Made by a program: the position numbers and the translations under genes
Origin: JBGPTF01 sp041490445
GTDB taxonomy: Bacteria > Acidobacteriota > Terriglobia > Acidiferrales > UBA7541
Reading direction: 5' to 3'
NCBI GenBank assembly: GCA_041490445.1
Contig: JBGPTF010000012.1
Location: forward strand, 66,900 to 130,899
DNA length: 64,000 nt
In this document: one piece after another, positions 1-8,027 of the stretch
Layout of the letters: each line of letters opens with the position of its first letter
Numbering within the stretch: position 1 is the stretch's first letter
The notes under the pieces: generated by a model
What the model was told of the DNA's origin: nothing
Database searches by the model: none
Seen by the model: only the letters and a program-made list of their open reading frames with translations

Positions 1-482
1 CCGAGAAGGGGAGAGATCACCATGGGGATGCGCTTCAGAATGGATTGGACGGTGAAGCCCATCGCGCGCAGGTCACTGGGAAGCGCGTCGCCGATGGTTG
101 CGAAGATGGCAGGCGAGGCCATGGACTGCCACGCCATCGCCAGAGCCAATCCCAGGAAGAGAAACGGCCAGGAAGGACTGAATAGGTAGACGAGATAACC
201 CGCCAGGGCGGCAGCAAGGAAGGTCAGGAATGCCCGGCGGCGTCCCCAATGGTCGGCCAGCCAGCCGCCGGGGTATTGATACAGCGCATCGAAGAAATCT
301 TCCGAAGTGCCAAACAATCCAACAACGGCGACACTGGCTCCGAGTGATTCCAGATATTTTGGGAGGAACTTTTTCCAGAGTTCCTCGCCTAACCCTACTA
401 GAAAAACGGCTACTGAAGCGGCGGCGACGTTCCGCTCAATGCCGAGAGAGTTTGCAAGTCGTCTGCGGGTAGTTGCTTCCAG
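1..482 (-). CDS. MFS transporter, N-terminal part (cut by window edge)
   Basis: Reading the minus strand from about 482 down to base 1 gives an open frame of about 160 codons with alternating hydrophobic helices. After the second helix there is a GGWLADHWGRRRAF segment, the loop 2-3 signature of major facilitator transporters, so this is the N-terminal half of a roughly 400-residue carrier of the inner membrane. No ATG, GTG or TTG is available between the in-frame stop at 510-512 and the first helix. A CTG at 480-482 with a GGAGAG ribosome-binding site 8 bases upstream (491-496) is the most plausible start. It is the last visible gene of the minus-strand cluster that starts with chrB at 3655, so its substrate may relate to the chromate or oxyanion response. 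That role is inference only. Confidence 0.75.
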   Translation of the reverse strand, partial: MEATTRRRLANSLGIERNVAAASVAVFLVGLGEELWKKFLPKYLESLGASVAVVGLFGTSEDFFDALYQYPGGWLADHWGRRRAFLTFLAAALAGYLVYLFSPSWPFLFLGLALAMAWQSMASPAIFATIGDALPSDLRAMGFTVQSILKRIPMVISPLL

Positions 483-523
483 AAATCTTTCTCTCCGCGC
501 CGATGGGAGCTATTGCCAAGGCT

Positions 524-994
524 TCAGGCCGCATCCTTGAAAGCTCCGCCAGGCTTCCCACGCTTCACCATCTCCTGGCAATAGGCGTACAACGCGTCAT
601 AGACAATCCACTCGGCCGCATTGATTTCCTGGTCGTTCGCGAATCCCAAATGTCGAAATCCCTCTGCGACCGCGTTCAGCCCGGCAGCCTCGGGCTGATG
701 CCATAGTGTGTTGTCTGTATCAGCGCCGTTGACGATTCTTCCCAGGAGTTGCAGAGCCGAGTCCTCGGTGAGGTTGTACTTCCTGAGAATCACCTCGAAA
801 GAGCATTCCTTTCCGTGGTGACCGAGTTCAACCCCCGGAACGTCGTAGGGCGTTGCGTCCAATCGGCGCGCTTCAGAAAGCACTTGCTCTGCCGGCACAA
901 AGTGGAATTCCGCTTGCGGGTCCACAAACTTCTTGATCAGCCACGGGCAGGCAACCCGATCCACTTTCACGTGCTCGCGTGTGATCCACTTCAT
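524..994 (-). CDS. Stand-alone ChrB C-terminal domain protein (chromate resistance family)
   Basis: A 156-residue protein consisting only of the C-terminal domain of ChrB-type chromate resistance proteins. Visible hallmarks are D12-R13 with the CPWLIKKF segment (16-23), and H59-H60 with C64 in the HHGKECSFE segment, all conserved in the domain. The same residues recur in the C-terminal half of the full-length ChrB encoded at 2729-3655, so the cluster holds two paralogous copies, one without the regulatory N-terminal domain. ChrB-family proteins are linked to chromate sensing and resistance, but the biochemical activity of the C-terminal domain is not established. It lies 45 bases downstream of the DUF1259 gene and just upstream of the MFS gene, in the same orientation. 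Confidence 0.8.
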   Translation of the reverse strand: MKWITREHVKVDRVACPWLIKKFVDPQAEFHFVPAEQVLSEARRLDATPYDVPGVELGHHGKECSFEVILRKYNLTEDSALQLLGRIVNGADTDNTLWHQPEAAGLNAVAEGFRHLGFANDQEINAAEWIVYDALYAYCQEMVKRGKPGGAFKDAA

Positions 995-1039
995 GGTTTG
1001 CTCTTCTACGTTACTGTCGTCGGTCAGAATTACAGATTT

Positions 1040-1921
1040 TCACTTTGTCGAAACATGGTTCAAGGCAGCTTTGATCCCCTCTGCGACTGATGCGGGGCTC
1101 CCAACAGCCCAAAAGTGCATGAAGAAAAGCCGCGGCTGCTCCGTGAGCATGTGACTATGCAGAGCAGTCACAGAAATATGGTGTTGTTCGAGCGCGGAAA
1201 TCACCGGGTTGACTTCCGCCGCCGTCAGCACGAAATCACCGGTCGTTGCCACTTTTCCCGGGCCCGCCTCCTGAAAGTTGATGGACTCAGCAACTCCCAA
1301 CGAAGGGGGCATAGTCATCCCGCCCGCCGTCATCGTGATCGGTTCGGCGCGCGGGATTCCGAAAGCCAGAACTCCCCCGTTGAACTTGCCCTGCTGCCCG
1401 AGGGAATCTTCTACGGCCTTCACAAATGTGGGCTCTGCAGTCGCTTGGGGAGCAGCGGGTTTTGCCATAGGTGTCTTCGATTCGGCCAACGCGGCCTTGA
1501 AGGATTCGGCTAACTCCCGGGCCTTCCCGTGGCCCATATAGTGTATGTACATAACGTGAGGGGTCTCGCCCAGCAGATGGTTGTGGAGCGCGGTAATCTC
1601 GATGCCGCGTTGTCGGAGTTTCGACATCACGCTTCCCACCTCGCCCTGAAGCAGGACGATGTCTCCCATCACGATCGCGTCGTCATCGCTGCCCGCGAAG
1701 GCGGCCCACGAACCCAAAGCCAATCCGGGCTTGATAGCGACCCCGTCCAGCGTGACATGCAAGTCCGAGCGCGGGAACCCGAACCTGTAAACCTGCCCCA
1801 GTTTCTGGCCCGAGCGTCCAAGGATTTGGTCCAGTTTGGCTGTGTCTAATCCTTGCGCACACACAACTGCGGGAAATAAGAAACAAACAGCGAGCAACAC
1901 AAGACGTCTGATCGAAATCAT
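1040..1921 (-). CDS. Exported protein with two DUF1259 (LppY/LpqO-type) domains
   Basis: A 293-residue protein with a signal peptide (residues 1-22, cleavage likely after VVCAQ), so exported to the periplasm. It contains two tandem copies of a DUF1259-type domain at about residues 25-150 and 165-290. Each copy carries a similar ITALHNHLL / VTALHSHML segment followed by a second histidine-bearing strand, as expected of an internal duplication with His-rich sites that could bind metal. DUF1259 proteins often sit beside chrB-like genes, as here, but their function is unknown. I chose the ATG at 1921 because the signal peptide starts there; an in-frame upstream extension to 2008 looks unnatural and overlaps the preceding gene. 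Confidence 0.72.
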   Translation of the reverse strand: MISIRRLVLLAVCFLFPAVVCAQGLDTAKLDQILGRSGQKLGQVYRFGFPRSDLHVTLDGVAIKPGLALGSWAAFAGSDDDAIVMGDIVLLQGEVGSVMSKLRQRGIEITALHNHLLGETPHVMYIHYMGHGKARELAESFKAALAESKTPMAKPAAPQATAEPTFVKAVEDSLGQQGKFNGGVLAFGIPRAEPITMTAGGMTMPPSLGVAESINFQEAGPGKVATTGDFVLTAAEVNPVISALEQHHISVTALHSHMLTEQPRLFFMHFWAVGSPASVAEGIKAALNHVSTK

Positions 1922-1950
1922 GGGTGTTTTCCCCTTTCGAAATATTTGAT

Positions 1951-2706
1951 TCATGGTGCGGAAATCTCGAGGTCGTCGAAATGAATCACCGAGTCTGCTT
2001 TTGTCCACAGACCCACTTTCCCCGGACCTGCAAACGTCTTATCGCTGGCGGAGAGTTTCAATTGGCCGTCGTAAAAACATTGGAATTGATCGCCTCGTGC
2101 AATCACGTGGAGCGTATGCCACTCGTTCGGCGTGACCTTGAAGTTGCTGCCTGCAAATTGCACCCGGTGTCCGGCAACCACGTGATAGAGGCGATAGTTG
2201 TCTTCCAGCGCGTTCGCGCGCACGATGTAATAGTTGTTCGGGTCCTGATAGCGGAAAACAATCCCACCGGCCTCATCCACTTCTCCCGCCACCGCCTTGA
2301 ATTTGACGCTGACCGCGACATCCTGGTAGTTCCCGTCATCCGCAATCGCCAAGGGGAACCGGTAGTCCGTCTTGTCAGTTGAAATCTGCGCCAGTACATT
2401 CGGCTTCGAGGGCGCTGTGGGATCTTCCTGGATGACCCAAGTGCCTTCCGCCCCCCGCCCCGTGCGGGCAAAACTGAAATGGGCTGGTGATTTCCCCGCA
2501 GCGTCGGTGTCGAAGCGGTAGACAACCGGATGACTGGAAACCACGCTGGGCGCGCTGGGGATTGAGGGAGCAGTGGCGGCTTTCGCGGTTGCGGCGGGTT
2601 TATCATCCTCATCGTCGTCCCCTGCTTCCCGCTTCTTTCCGCAGCCTGTGATTAGAAAGACCAACCCTGCGGCGACGATCCAAATCAGCGATCGTTTGAA
2701 AGTCAT
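1951..2706 (-). CDS. Lipoprotein with a LamG/DUF1080-like jelly-roll domain
   Basis: A 251-residue protein starting MTFKRSLIW with a type II signal peptide and a clear lipobox, LITGC (Cys at about residue 21), so it is membrane-anchored. An acidic and Ala/Pro-rich linker follows (about residues 25-55). The remaining 190 residues are beta-rich, with the alternating pattern seen in concanavalin-like or 3-keto-disaccharide-hydrolase-like (DUF1080) domains: GGIVFRYQDPNNYYIVRAN, a segment typical of carbohydrate-binding jelly rolls, then W-H-T-L and G-KVGLWTKAD. The ligand cannot be told. It lies 30 bases upstream of the DUF1259 gene and 22 bases downstream of chrB, implying one transcript. The ATG at 2706 gives the natural signal peptide. 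Confidence 0.65.
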   Translation of the reverse strand: MTFKRSLIWIVAAGLVFLITGCGKKREAGDDDEDDKPAATAKAATAPSIPSAPSVVSSHPVVYRFDTDAAGKSPAHFSFARTGRGAEGTWVIQEDPTAPSKPNVLAQISTDKTDYRFPLAIADDGNYQDVAVSVKFKAVAGEVDEAGGIVFRYQDPNNYYIVRANALEDNYRLYHVVAGHRVQFAGSNFKVTPNEWHTLHVIARGDQFQCFYDGQLKLSASDKTFAGPGKVGLWTKADSVIHFDDLEISAP

Positions 2707-2728
2707 TTCGACACCTCCTCGCGTTTCT

Positions 2729-3655
2729 TCAAGAGAGTGAATGCCAGAGGCCCTCAACCATTTGAATCCCTCGTTCCAAAATCACGCGATCCAGCAGACC
2801 CAACCTGTCCCATCCCTTCAATATCTCGTCGATCCCAAAACCTTCTTTGCGGCCGAACTTCTCGTCAAGCAGATCTGCATCGTGAATGATTTCTCCAATC
2901 ACGCCGGCTTTCGGATTGCGAACGCGAAACGACTTTTGGAGCGTCTCGAACGTGCAGTCCTCTCCACGGTGTCCAAATCCGCCCTGAAACATATCGAAGG
3001 GTACTGCCTGGCGCGGAACACGATCTTCGAGAGCGAAAGTGAAGCGAGCTTTCTTATCAATAAAACGCCGAATCAGCCAGGCGGACGCTGACCGATCGAT
3101 CCCAGGACGGGGCCGGGTGACCCAGACCCTGCCCGTATACTGCCGTGCATGAACCCTGGCTGATTCCTCCGGGAGCGAGGGAGCCGCATCCGCGCGCGCT
3201 AACAATTCCTCGACTCGTTTTTGGAGCGGGCTCGTGAAGAAATCGATCTCCACAATCTCACGGAAACGTGTCCTGAGCCGGTTCACACGGCCTAACGCAC
3301 GTTTCGGATGCGGAACAGAAGAGAGTTTCTGTAATTCCCGAATCAATTCCTGGTAGTCGCTAGCTCGCGCCTCTGCAAACCGCGCGATCAACTGAGATGT
3401 CGACAAGTTGTCAATGGACTGGACCTGGACAACAGAGGCCTCTCCCCCATACTTGCGAACTGCCGTTGCGAGCCACTCAAAGCGTTCCTGATTCGCCGGA
3501 TTGTTCGGGAGCAGGTAACCCGAGTTGCCAAGCGGAACGGCGCCGTAACGCTGCAGTTTTCGCCATACCTCGACCCTCTGGCTGGCGGACTTCGCCGGCA
3601 GGGTGAACGTCAGAAGCAGCCAAGGAGCCTGTTTCATGGGTCTGGCTATGGTCAT
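2729..3655 (-). CDS. chrB: ChrB-type chromate resistance / regulatory protein
   Basis: A 308-residue full-length ChrB homologue. The N-terminal half (about 10-160) begins with a PWLLLTFTLPAKSASQRVEVW segment, the winged-helix-like ChrB N domain (a chromate-sensing repressor in studied systems). The C-terminal half (about 175-300) holds the conserved D187-R188, W193, H229 and C234 positions. It is the first gene of a minus-strand cluster, under a consensus promoter whose -10 region is covered by a palindrome, which would suit autoregulation. ATG 3655 lies only 11 bases after the -10 box, so the transcript is nearly leaderless. ATG 3637 (MKQAPW) is the alternative. No chrA transporter is visible; the MFS gene at the far end of the cluster could stand in for it. 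Confidence 0.8.
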   Translation of the reverse strand: MTIARPMKQAPWLLLTFTLPAKSASQRVEVWRKLQRYGAVPLGNSGYLLPNNPANQERFEWLATAVRKYGGEASVVQVQSIDNLSTSQLIARFAEARASDYQELIRELQKLSSVPHPKRALGRVNRLRTRFREIVEIDFFTSPLQKRVEELLARADAAPSLPEESARVHARQYTGRVWVTRPRPGIDRSASAWLIRRFIDKKARFTFALEDRVPRQAVPFDMFQGGFGHRGEDCTFETLQKSFRVRNPKAGVIGEIIHDADLLDEKFGRKEGFGIDEILKGWDRLGLLDRVILERGIQMVEGLWHSLS

Positions 3656-3666
3656 TGCCGATAAAC

Positions 3667-3694
3667 GTTATACCCATAACACAGCAGGTGTCAA
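3667..3694 (-). promoter_or_regulatory. Sigma-70 type promoter of the chrB cluster with overlapping palindrome
   Basis: On the minus strand, TTGACA (3689-3694, perfect -35) is followed by a 16-base spacer and TATAAC (3667-3672, -10). The chrB ATG begins 11 bases after the -10 box, so the mRNA has a leader of only a few bases. A palindrome GTTAT-N4-ATAAC at 3667-3680 covers the -10 box and part of the spacer, a typical position for a repressor operator. ChrB itself is a candidate ligand; this is inference. Confidence 0.7.
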
Positions 3695-3820
3695 CTTTCG
3701 AGAGAGCCTTGGCTTCGCCTTATTGGGGCTCCTTCATTCGCATGCCACGCCAGCGAACAAAGCCACGGTATCGAACAGTGATAAGATTTGCGGGCTGGCC
3801 ATCTTGATGAGGGACCTGGA

Positions 3821-4573
3821 GTGAAACGGTTGAAAACGATCGCGGTGATTCCCGCCCGGTACGACTCGACGCGATTCCCGGGCAAGCCTCTTGCTCCGAT
3901 TGCGGGCCGACCCATGATCCAGCATGTTTTCGAGCGGGTGCGGCAGGCGCAGCGCGTGTCGAGAACGGTTGTGGCCACCGACGACGAGCGAATCATCCGG
4001 GCGGTGGAGGGATTCGGCGGGGAAGCGGTGATGACGCGGCGGGAGCATCGCTGCGGGACCGAGCGGGTAGCCGAAGTGGCCGCGCAGATCGAGGGCGATG
4101 TGTTCGTCAACGTGCAAGGGGATGAGCCGCTGGTGGATCCCGCGGCGATTGGCGCCGTGGTCGAGGCCGTTTGGGATGACGGCGCGGTTCGGGTGGCTAC
4201 GCCATGCGTGGCGATCGCGCAACCAACTGAAATCATGGACCCGAACGTGGTCAAGGTCGCGATGGATTTCCAGGGCGATGCCCTGTATTTTTCGCGCGCG
4301 CCGATTCCCTGGGTGCGGGACGAGACCGAGCGGGTGACCGCGCGCCACTATAAGCACATCGGGATGTACGTGTTTCGCCGGGAGGCTTTGCTCGACTATC
4401 CGACGCTTCCGCCGGGCGACCTCGAACGCCTGGAACAGCTCGAACAGTTGCGGTGGCTCGAAAACGGCTATCGCATCCGCGTGGTGGAGACGAATTACGA
4501 TGCCGTGAGCGTGGACGTTCCCGCGGACGTCGCGCGCGTCGAAGAGATTCTTCGCCAGCGCGAGAAATCGTAG
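3821..4573 (+). CDS. kdsB: 3-deoxy-manno-octulosonate cytidylyltransferase
   Basis: Activates KDO as CMP-KDO (CTP + KDO gives CMP-KDO + PPi) for lipid A-core synthesis in the cytoplasm, so the organism makes LPS. The 250-residue product matches the family length. It starts VKRLKTIAVIPARYDSTRFPGK, the nucleotide-binding signature with the conserved PAR-x-STR-PGK motif. It also has NVQGDEPLVDP (metal site, about residue 95), the FSRAPIPW segment and HIGMYVFRREAL. The GTG at 3821 is preferred because GAGGGA (3809-3814) lies six bases upstream and the protein then aligns with family N-termini; a TTG at 3788 would add 11 residues. It is followed by a 163-base gap before purA. Confidence 0.92.
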   Translation: MKRLKTIAVIPARYDSTRFPGKPLAPIAGRPMIQHVFERVRQAQRVSRTVVATDDERIIRAVEGFGGEAVMTRREHRCGTERVAEVAAQIEGDVFVNVQGDEPLVDPAAIGAVVEAVWDDGAVRVATPCVAIAQPTEIMDPNVVKVAMDFQGDALYFSRAPIPWVRDETERVTARHYKHIGMYVFRREALLDYPTLPPGDLERLEQLEQLRWLENGYRIRVVETNYDAVSVDVPADVARVEEILRQREKS

Positions 4574-4736
4574 CCGTTCTCTTCCGACTTCAACGCAGTT
4601 CGCTTGCCTTCCCCCACGGTGAAGCGTAGGATTGTTTTTCGCGTTTACCCATCCCACTTTTGTGTTTCCATTGTTGCGGAGTGTGCGGGAAGGGTGCGGG
4701 CTGGTGTGAACTTTTGAAAGGCCGGGAACCGATCGG

Positions 4737-6035
4737 ATGAAGGCTATCGCAGTGGTGGGCGCGCAGTGGGGCGATGAAGGCAAAGGCAAGGTGGTGGACT
4801 ACCTCGCCGGGTCATTCGACCTGATCGCGCGCTGGGCCGGAGGGCACAATGCCGGCCATACGGTGATCATCAACAGCCACCGATTCGTCTTGCAGCTCAT
4901 TCCCTGCGGGATCCTGCGGCCCGGGAAAATTGCGGTGATCGGCCCGGGGGTGGTGGTGGATCCTGCGGCCCTGGTTTCCGAGCTCGGGAGTCTGGAGAAA
5001 GGCGGCGTGGAGGTTCGCGGGCGCCTGTTCGTCAGCAATCGAGCGCATTTGATTTTCCCCTATCACCGGCAAATTGAAAAAGCCACCGAAGCGGCGCGTG
5101 GCGACGCGAAGATCGGCACCACGTCGCGAGGCATCGGGCCGTCGTACGAAGACAAGATGGCGCGGCGCGGATTGCGCGTGGGCGATCTGCTCGACGCCGG
5201 GCGTTTCCGCTCGAAACTCAAGCTCGTCTTGCGCGAGAAGGCTGCCTTCAGCCGCGCGGTCTTCGGGCAGGAGCTTGAAACCGAGCGGCTCGAAGAGACC
5301 TATCTGGGGCTTGCGGATCGGATTCGAAGCCATATTGCGGACACGGCTGCGCTGCTGAATCGCGCGCTGGACGAAGGGAAGTCGGTGCTCTTCGAAGGCG
5401 CGCAGGGGACGATGCTCGACATCGATCATGGGACGTATCCGTACGTCACGTCGTCGAGCGCGACCGCGGGCGGCGCGGCTTCCGGATTGGGTGTGGCGCC
5501 GACGCGAATCACCGGCGTCGCCGGCGTGACAAAGGCCTACACCACGCGCGTGGGCGCCGGGCCGTTTCCCACGGAGATGCCCGACCTCGAAGCGAAGCAG
5601 GTGCGCGATCGCGGCAAGGAATACGGCGCGGTGACCGGACGACCGCGGCGCTGCGGCTGGCTGGATCTGGCGATGCTGCGCTACGCAAAGATGCTCAACG
5701 GGATTGATTCGCTGGTGGTGACGAAACTCGACGTCTTCGACCAGCAGCCGGAAATCCAGGTTTGCACCGGGTACCGCCTCAACGGCAAGCGCCTCGAAGA
5801 AATGCCCGCCGACGTGGAAACGCTCGCGCAGGTGGCACCGGAATACCGCACGCTGCCAGGCTGGAAGAGCGAGACCTACGGCATCCGCGAGGCGGCAAAA
5901 TTGCCGCAGGCCGCGCGCGACTACCTGCGATTTATTTCAGACGAGCTCGGCGTCGAGATCGGCATGATCTCGACGGGCCCGGAGCGCGACGCCACCGTCA
6001 TCACCGCTGGCTCGAAGCTAGCTTCATGGCTGTGA
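4737..6035 (+). CDS. purA: Adenylosuccinate synthetase
   Basis: Catalyses the GTP-dependent condensation of IMP and aspartate to adenylosuccinate, the first committed step to AMP. The 432 residues are of normal length. The N-terminus AVVGAQWGDEGKGKVVDYLA holds the GDEGKGK P-loop-like motif and catalytic Asp. GGHNAGHTV (His catalytic, about residue 41) follows, then the IMP-binding GTTSRGIGPSYEDK segment, FEGAQGTMLDIDHGTYP, and the aspartate loop TRVGAGPFPTE. The gene is followed after six bases by moeA, so purA and the cofactor genes may be cotranscribed although not metabolically linked, apart from the purine origin of the pterin. Confidence 0.96.
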   Translation: MKAIAVVGAQWGDEGKGKVVDYLAGSFDLIARWAGGHNAGHTVIINSHRFVLQLIPCGILRPGKIAVIGPGVVVDPAALVSELGSLEKGGVEVRGRLFVSNRAHLIFPYHRQIEKATEAARGDAKIGTTSRGIGPSYEDKMARRGLRVGDLLDAGRFRSKLKLVLREKAAFSRAVFGQELETERLEETYLGLADRIRSHIADTAALLNRALDEGKSVLFEGAQGTMLDIDHGTYPYVTSSSATAGGAASGLGVAPTRITGVAGVTKAYTTRVGAGPFPTEMPDLEAKQVRDRGKEYGAVTGRPRRCGWLDLAMLRYAKMLNGIDSLVVTKLDVFDQQPEIQVCTGYRLNGKRLEEMPADVETLAQVAPEYRTLPGWKSETYGIREAAKLPQAARDYLRFISDELGVEIGMISTGPERDATVITAGSKLASWL

Positions 6036-6041
6036 ACGGCC

Positions 6042-7256
6042 ATGCTCTCCTATGACGCAGCCCGGCAAAAGGTCATTGAGGTCGCCGAGTCGCGCCGCGG
6101 CCAGCTTTCCACCGTACAAATTGAATTAAGCCGAGCGCTCGGCCGAGTCCTCGCGGAAACGATCGCCGCCGATCGCGATTATCCTCCCTTTCACCGCTCG
6201 ACGCGGGACGGCTATGCCGTGCGGGCCGCCGATGTTTCTAGCGACCGAGGAACCTTGCGGCTGATCGGCGAGAGCAAAGCGGGCACGGCGTTCGGCGGCG
6301 CGGTCGCCACGGGCGAATGCGTGCAGATCATGACGGGCGCGCCGGTTCCCGCTGGCGCGGACGCCGTGGTGATGATCGAACACGTGCGCGCAACCGGTGA
6401 CGAGATTCTCGTCGAGCGCCAGATTCGCGCGGGCGAAAACATCGTGGCGGCGGGAAGCGAGGCCAAGGCGGGCCAGAAAGTGCTCGAACGCGGGCGAAGG
6501 CTCGGGTACGCGGAGCTGGCGAGCGCCGCTCAGGTTGGTCACACCCGGGTGACCGTTTATCGCCAGCCTCGCGTGGCGATTCTTTCCACGGGTGACGAAG
6601 TGGTTGCGGTGGACCGCCAGCCGGGGCCATTCCAGATTCGCAACAGCAACTCCGTTTCGCTGGCGGCGCAGGCGTCACTGGCGGGCGGCGAGCCGGTTCC
6701 CTTGGGTAACGCGCCCGACCGCGTGGAAGCGCTGCGTGCGCAAATCGAGCGCGGGCTCGAAGAAGACATCCTGGTAATGAGCGGCGGAGTTTCGGCGGGG
6801 AAGTACGACCTTGTCGAAGGGGTGCTGCGGGATCTGGGGGCAGAGTTTGTTTTCGACGCGATTGCGATTCGTCCCGGGCGTCCCGCCGTTTTCGCGGAGT
6901 GCCGCGGCAAACTTGTGTTCGGCCTGCCGGGGAACCCGGTTTCGACGATGGTGACGTTCGAGCTGCTGGTAACGCCGGCGATTGAAGTGAGAAGCGGGCT
7001 CGATCCGCAGCCGCTGCCGCTGTTCAAGGCGCGGTTGGCAAAGGCCGTCGCGCAGAAGGCGGCGCTGACGCATTTTCTGCCGGCGGTAGTAAGCTGGACA
7101 AGCGGCGAGCCCACCGTGGACGTTCTGCCGTGGCAGGGTTCGGGAGACGTGGTGGCGCTTGCCGGTGCGAATTGTTTTCTCGTGGTGCACGAAAGGAAAT
7201 TGAGTTTGGCCGAAGGGGAGTGGGTGGACGTGCTCCCGCGCCGCGGGGTGTTTTGA
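6042..7256 (+). CDS. moeA: Molybdopterin molybdenumtransferase
   Basis: Inserts molybdenum into adenylated molybdopterin, the last step of Moco formation, in the cytosol. The 404 residues are of normal MoeA length. Visible are the domain I/II segment with STRDGYAVRAADV and IMTGAPVPAGADAVVMIE, the central MPT-binding domain with ILSTGDEVV, NSNS and VMSGGVSAGKYDLVE (about 245-262), and GLPGNPVSTMVTFE (about 306). The C-terminal beta-barrel domain ends at WVDVLPRRG. Only six bases separate it from purA. With moaC and mog downstream it forms a partial Moco locus; moaA, moaD, moaE and mobA are not in the window. Confidence 0.95.
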   Translation: MLSYDAARQKVIEVAESRRGQLSTVQIELSRALGRVLAETIAADRDYPPFHRSTRDGYAVRAADVSSDRGTLRLIGESKAGTAFGGAVATGECVQIMTGAPVPAGADAVVMIEHVRATGDEILVERQIRAGENIVAAGSEAKAGQKVLERGRRLGYAELASAAQVGHTRVTVYRQPRVAILSTGDEVVAVDRQPGPFQIRNSNSVSLAAQASLAGGEPVPLGNAPDRVEALRAQIERGLEEDILVMSGGVSAGKYDLVEGVLRDLGAEFVFDAIAIRPGRPAVFAECRGKLVFGLPGNPVSTMVTFELLVTPAIEVRSGLDPQPLPLFKARLAKAVAQKAALTHFLPAVVSWTSGEPTVDVLPWQGSGDVVALAGANCFLVVHERKLSLAEGEWVDVLPRRGVF

Positions 7257-7314
7257 AATCCAGCGTGGAGAGTTGGGAAGACCTGAAATGCCAGCGGGTG
7301 CGACATTCGAAGTT

Positions 7315-7360
7315 GAGATTCTTCGCGTCCCGATCAATGCCGGGACGCTCAGAATGACAG
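7315..7360. repeat. Intergenic palindromic repeat, copy 1
   Basis: Within the 240-base gap between moeA and moaC. The sequence reads GAGATTCTTCGCG, eight arm bases, a short loop, the complementary arm, then GCTCAGAATGACAG. GCGTCCCG pairs with CGGGACGC, and the outer ATTCT pairs with AGAAT, giving a long hairpin. A related copy with the same outer ends lies at 16825-16863. The rest of the gap shows no convincing gene. Confidence 0.6.
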
Positions 7361-7517
7361 ACCTTGTGAGTTTTCAGTGTTCGCTTTGGCGGTTCCCGGC
7401 GGCTCGATCCACGCGGTTGGGACATGGGCGATTGGCGCCCCGGAGGGCTTGGATCGGATCAGCAGAAGATTCAGGCGTTGACGGTGCGGTGCTGGTATGA
7501 AACGAGAGAAGAGAAAG

Positions 7518-8027
7518 ATGAAGCGCGGCGGTTCCCGGCTCTCGCATTACGATGCGCGGGGGCGGGTGAAGATGGTGGACGTCACCGCGAAACCCGTAAC
7601 GACGCGCATGGCGGTGGCGCACGCGTTCATCCGGATCGGTCGCGCCGCGATGCACGAAATCCGGCGAATGAGAATGCCCAAGGGCAATCCGCTTGAGGTC
7701 GCACGCATCGCGGGGATCGCCGCGGCGAAGCGGACGCCGGAGCTGATACCGCTTTGTCATCCGCTGCCGCTGACGCACATGGATGTGTCGGCGCGGCTGT
7801 GCCAGAATGGCGTAGAGATCACGTCGCAGGTGACGGCCACGGCGCCAACCGGCGTGGAGATGGAGGCGCTAGTCGCCGCGGGCGTCGCCGCGTTGACCAT
7901 CTACGACATGTGCAAAGCGCTCGACCGCGGCATGGAGATTACCGAACTGCACTTGGTGGAGAAAAAGGGCGGGCGCAGCGGGCATTACCTCCGAAGGGGT
8001 AAGCGCGCCGCGACGAAACGCCGATGA
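7518..8027 (+). CDS. moaC: Cyclic pyranopterin monophosphate synthase
   Basis: Converts the MoaA product (3',8-cyclo-GTP) to cyclic pyranopterin monophosphate in Moco synthesis. The family core is clear: KMVDVTAKPVTTR at the N-terminus, the PLCHPLPLTH catalytic segment, and GVEMEALVAAGVAALTIYDMCKALD, with the conserved Asp and Lys near residue 130. The ATG at 7518, preceded by a purine-rich GAGAGAAGAGAAAG, gives a typical 169-residue protein; an upstream ATG at 7497 would add seven residues. The Lys/Arg-rich tail after GRSGHYLRRG is slightly longer than usual. Its stop overlaps the start of the response regulator (ATGA), so the two are translationally coupled. Confidence 0.93.
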   Translation: MKRGGSRLSHYDARGRVKMVDVTAKPVTTRMAVAHAFIRIGRAAMHEIRRMRMPKGNPLEVARIAGIAAAKRTPELIPLCHPLPLTHMDVSARLCQNGVEITSQVTATAPTGVEMEALVAAGVAALTIYDMCKALDRGMEITELHLVEKKGGRSGHYLRRGKRAATKRR

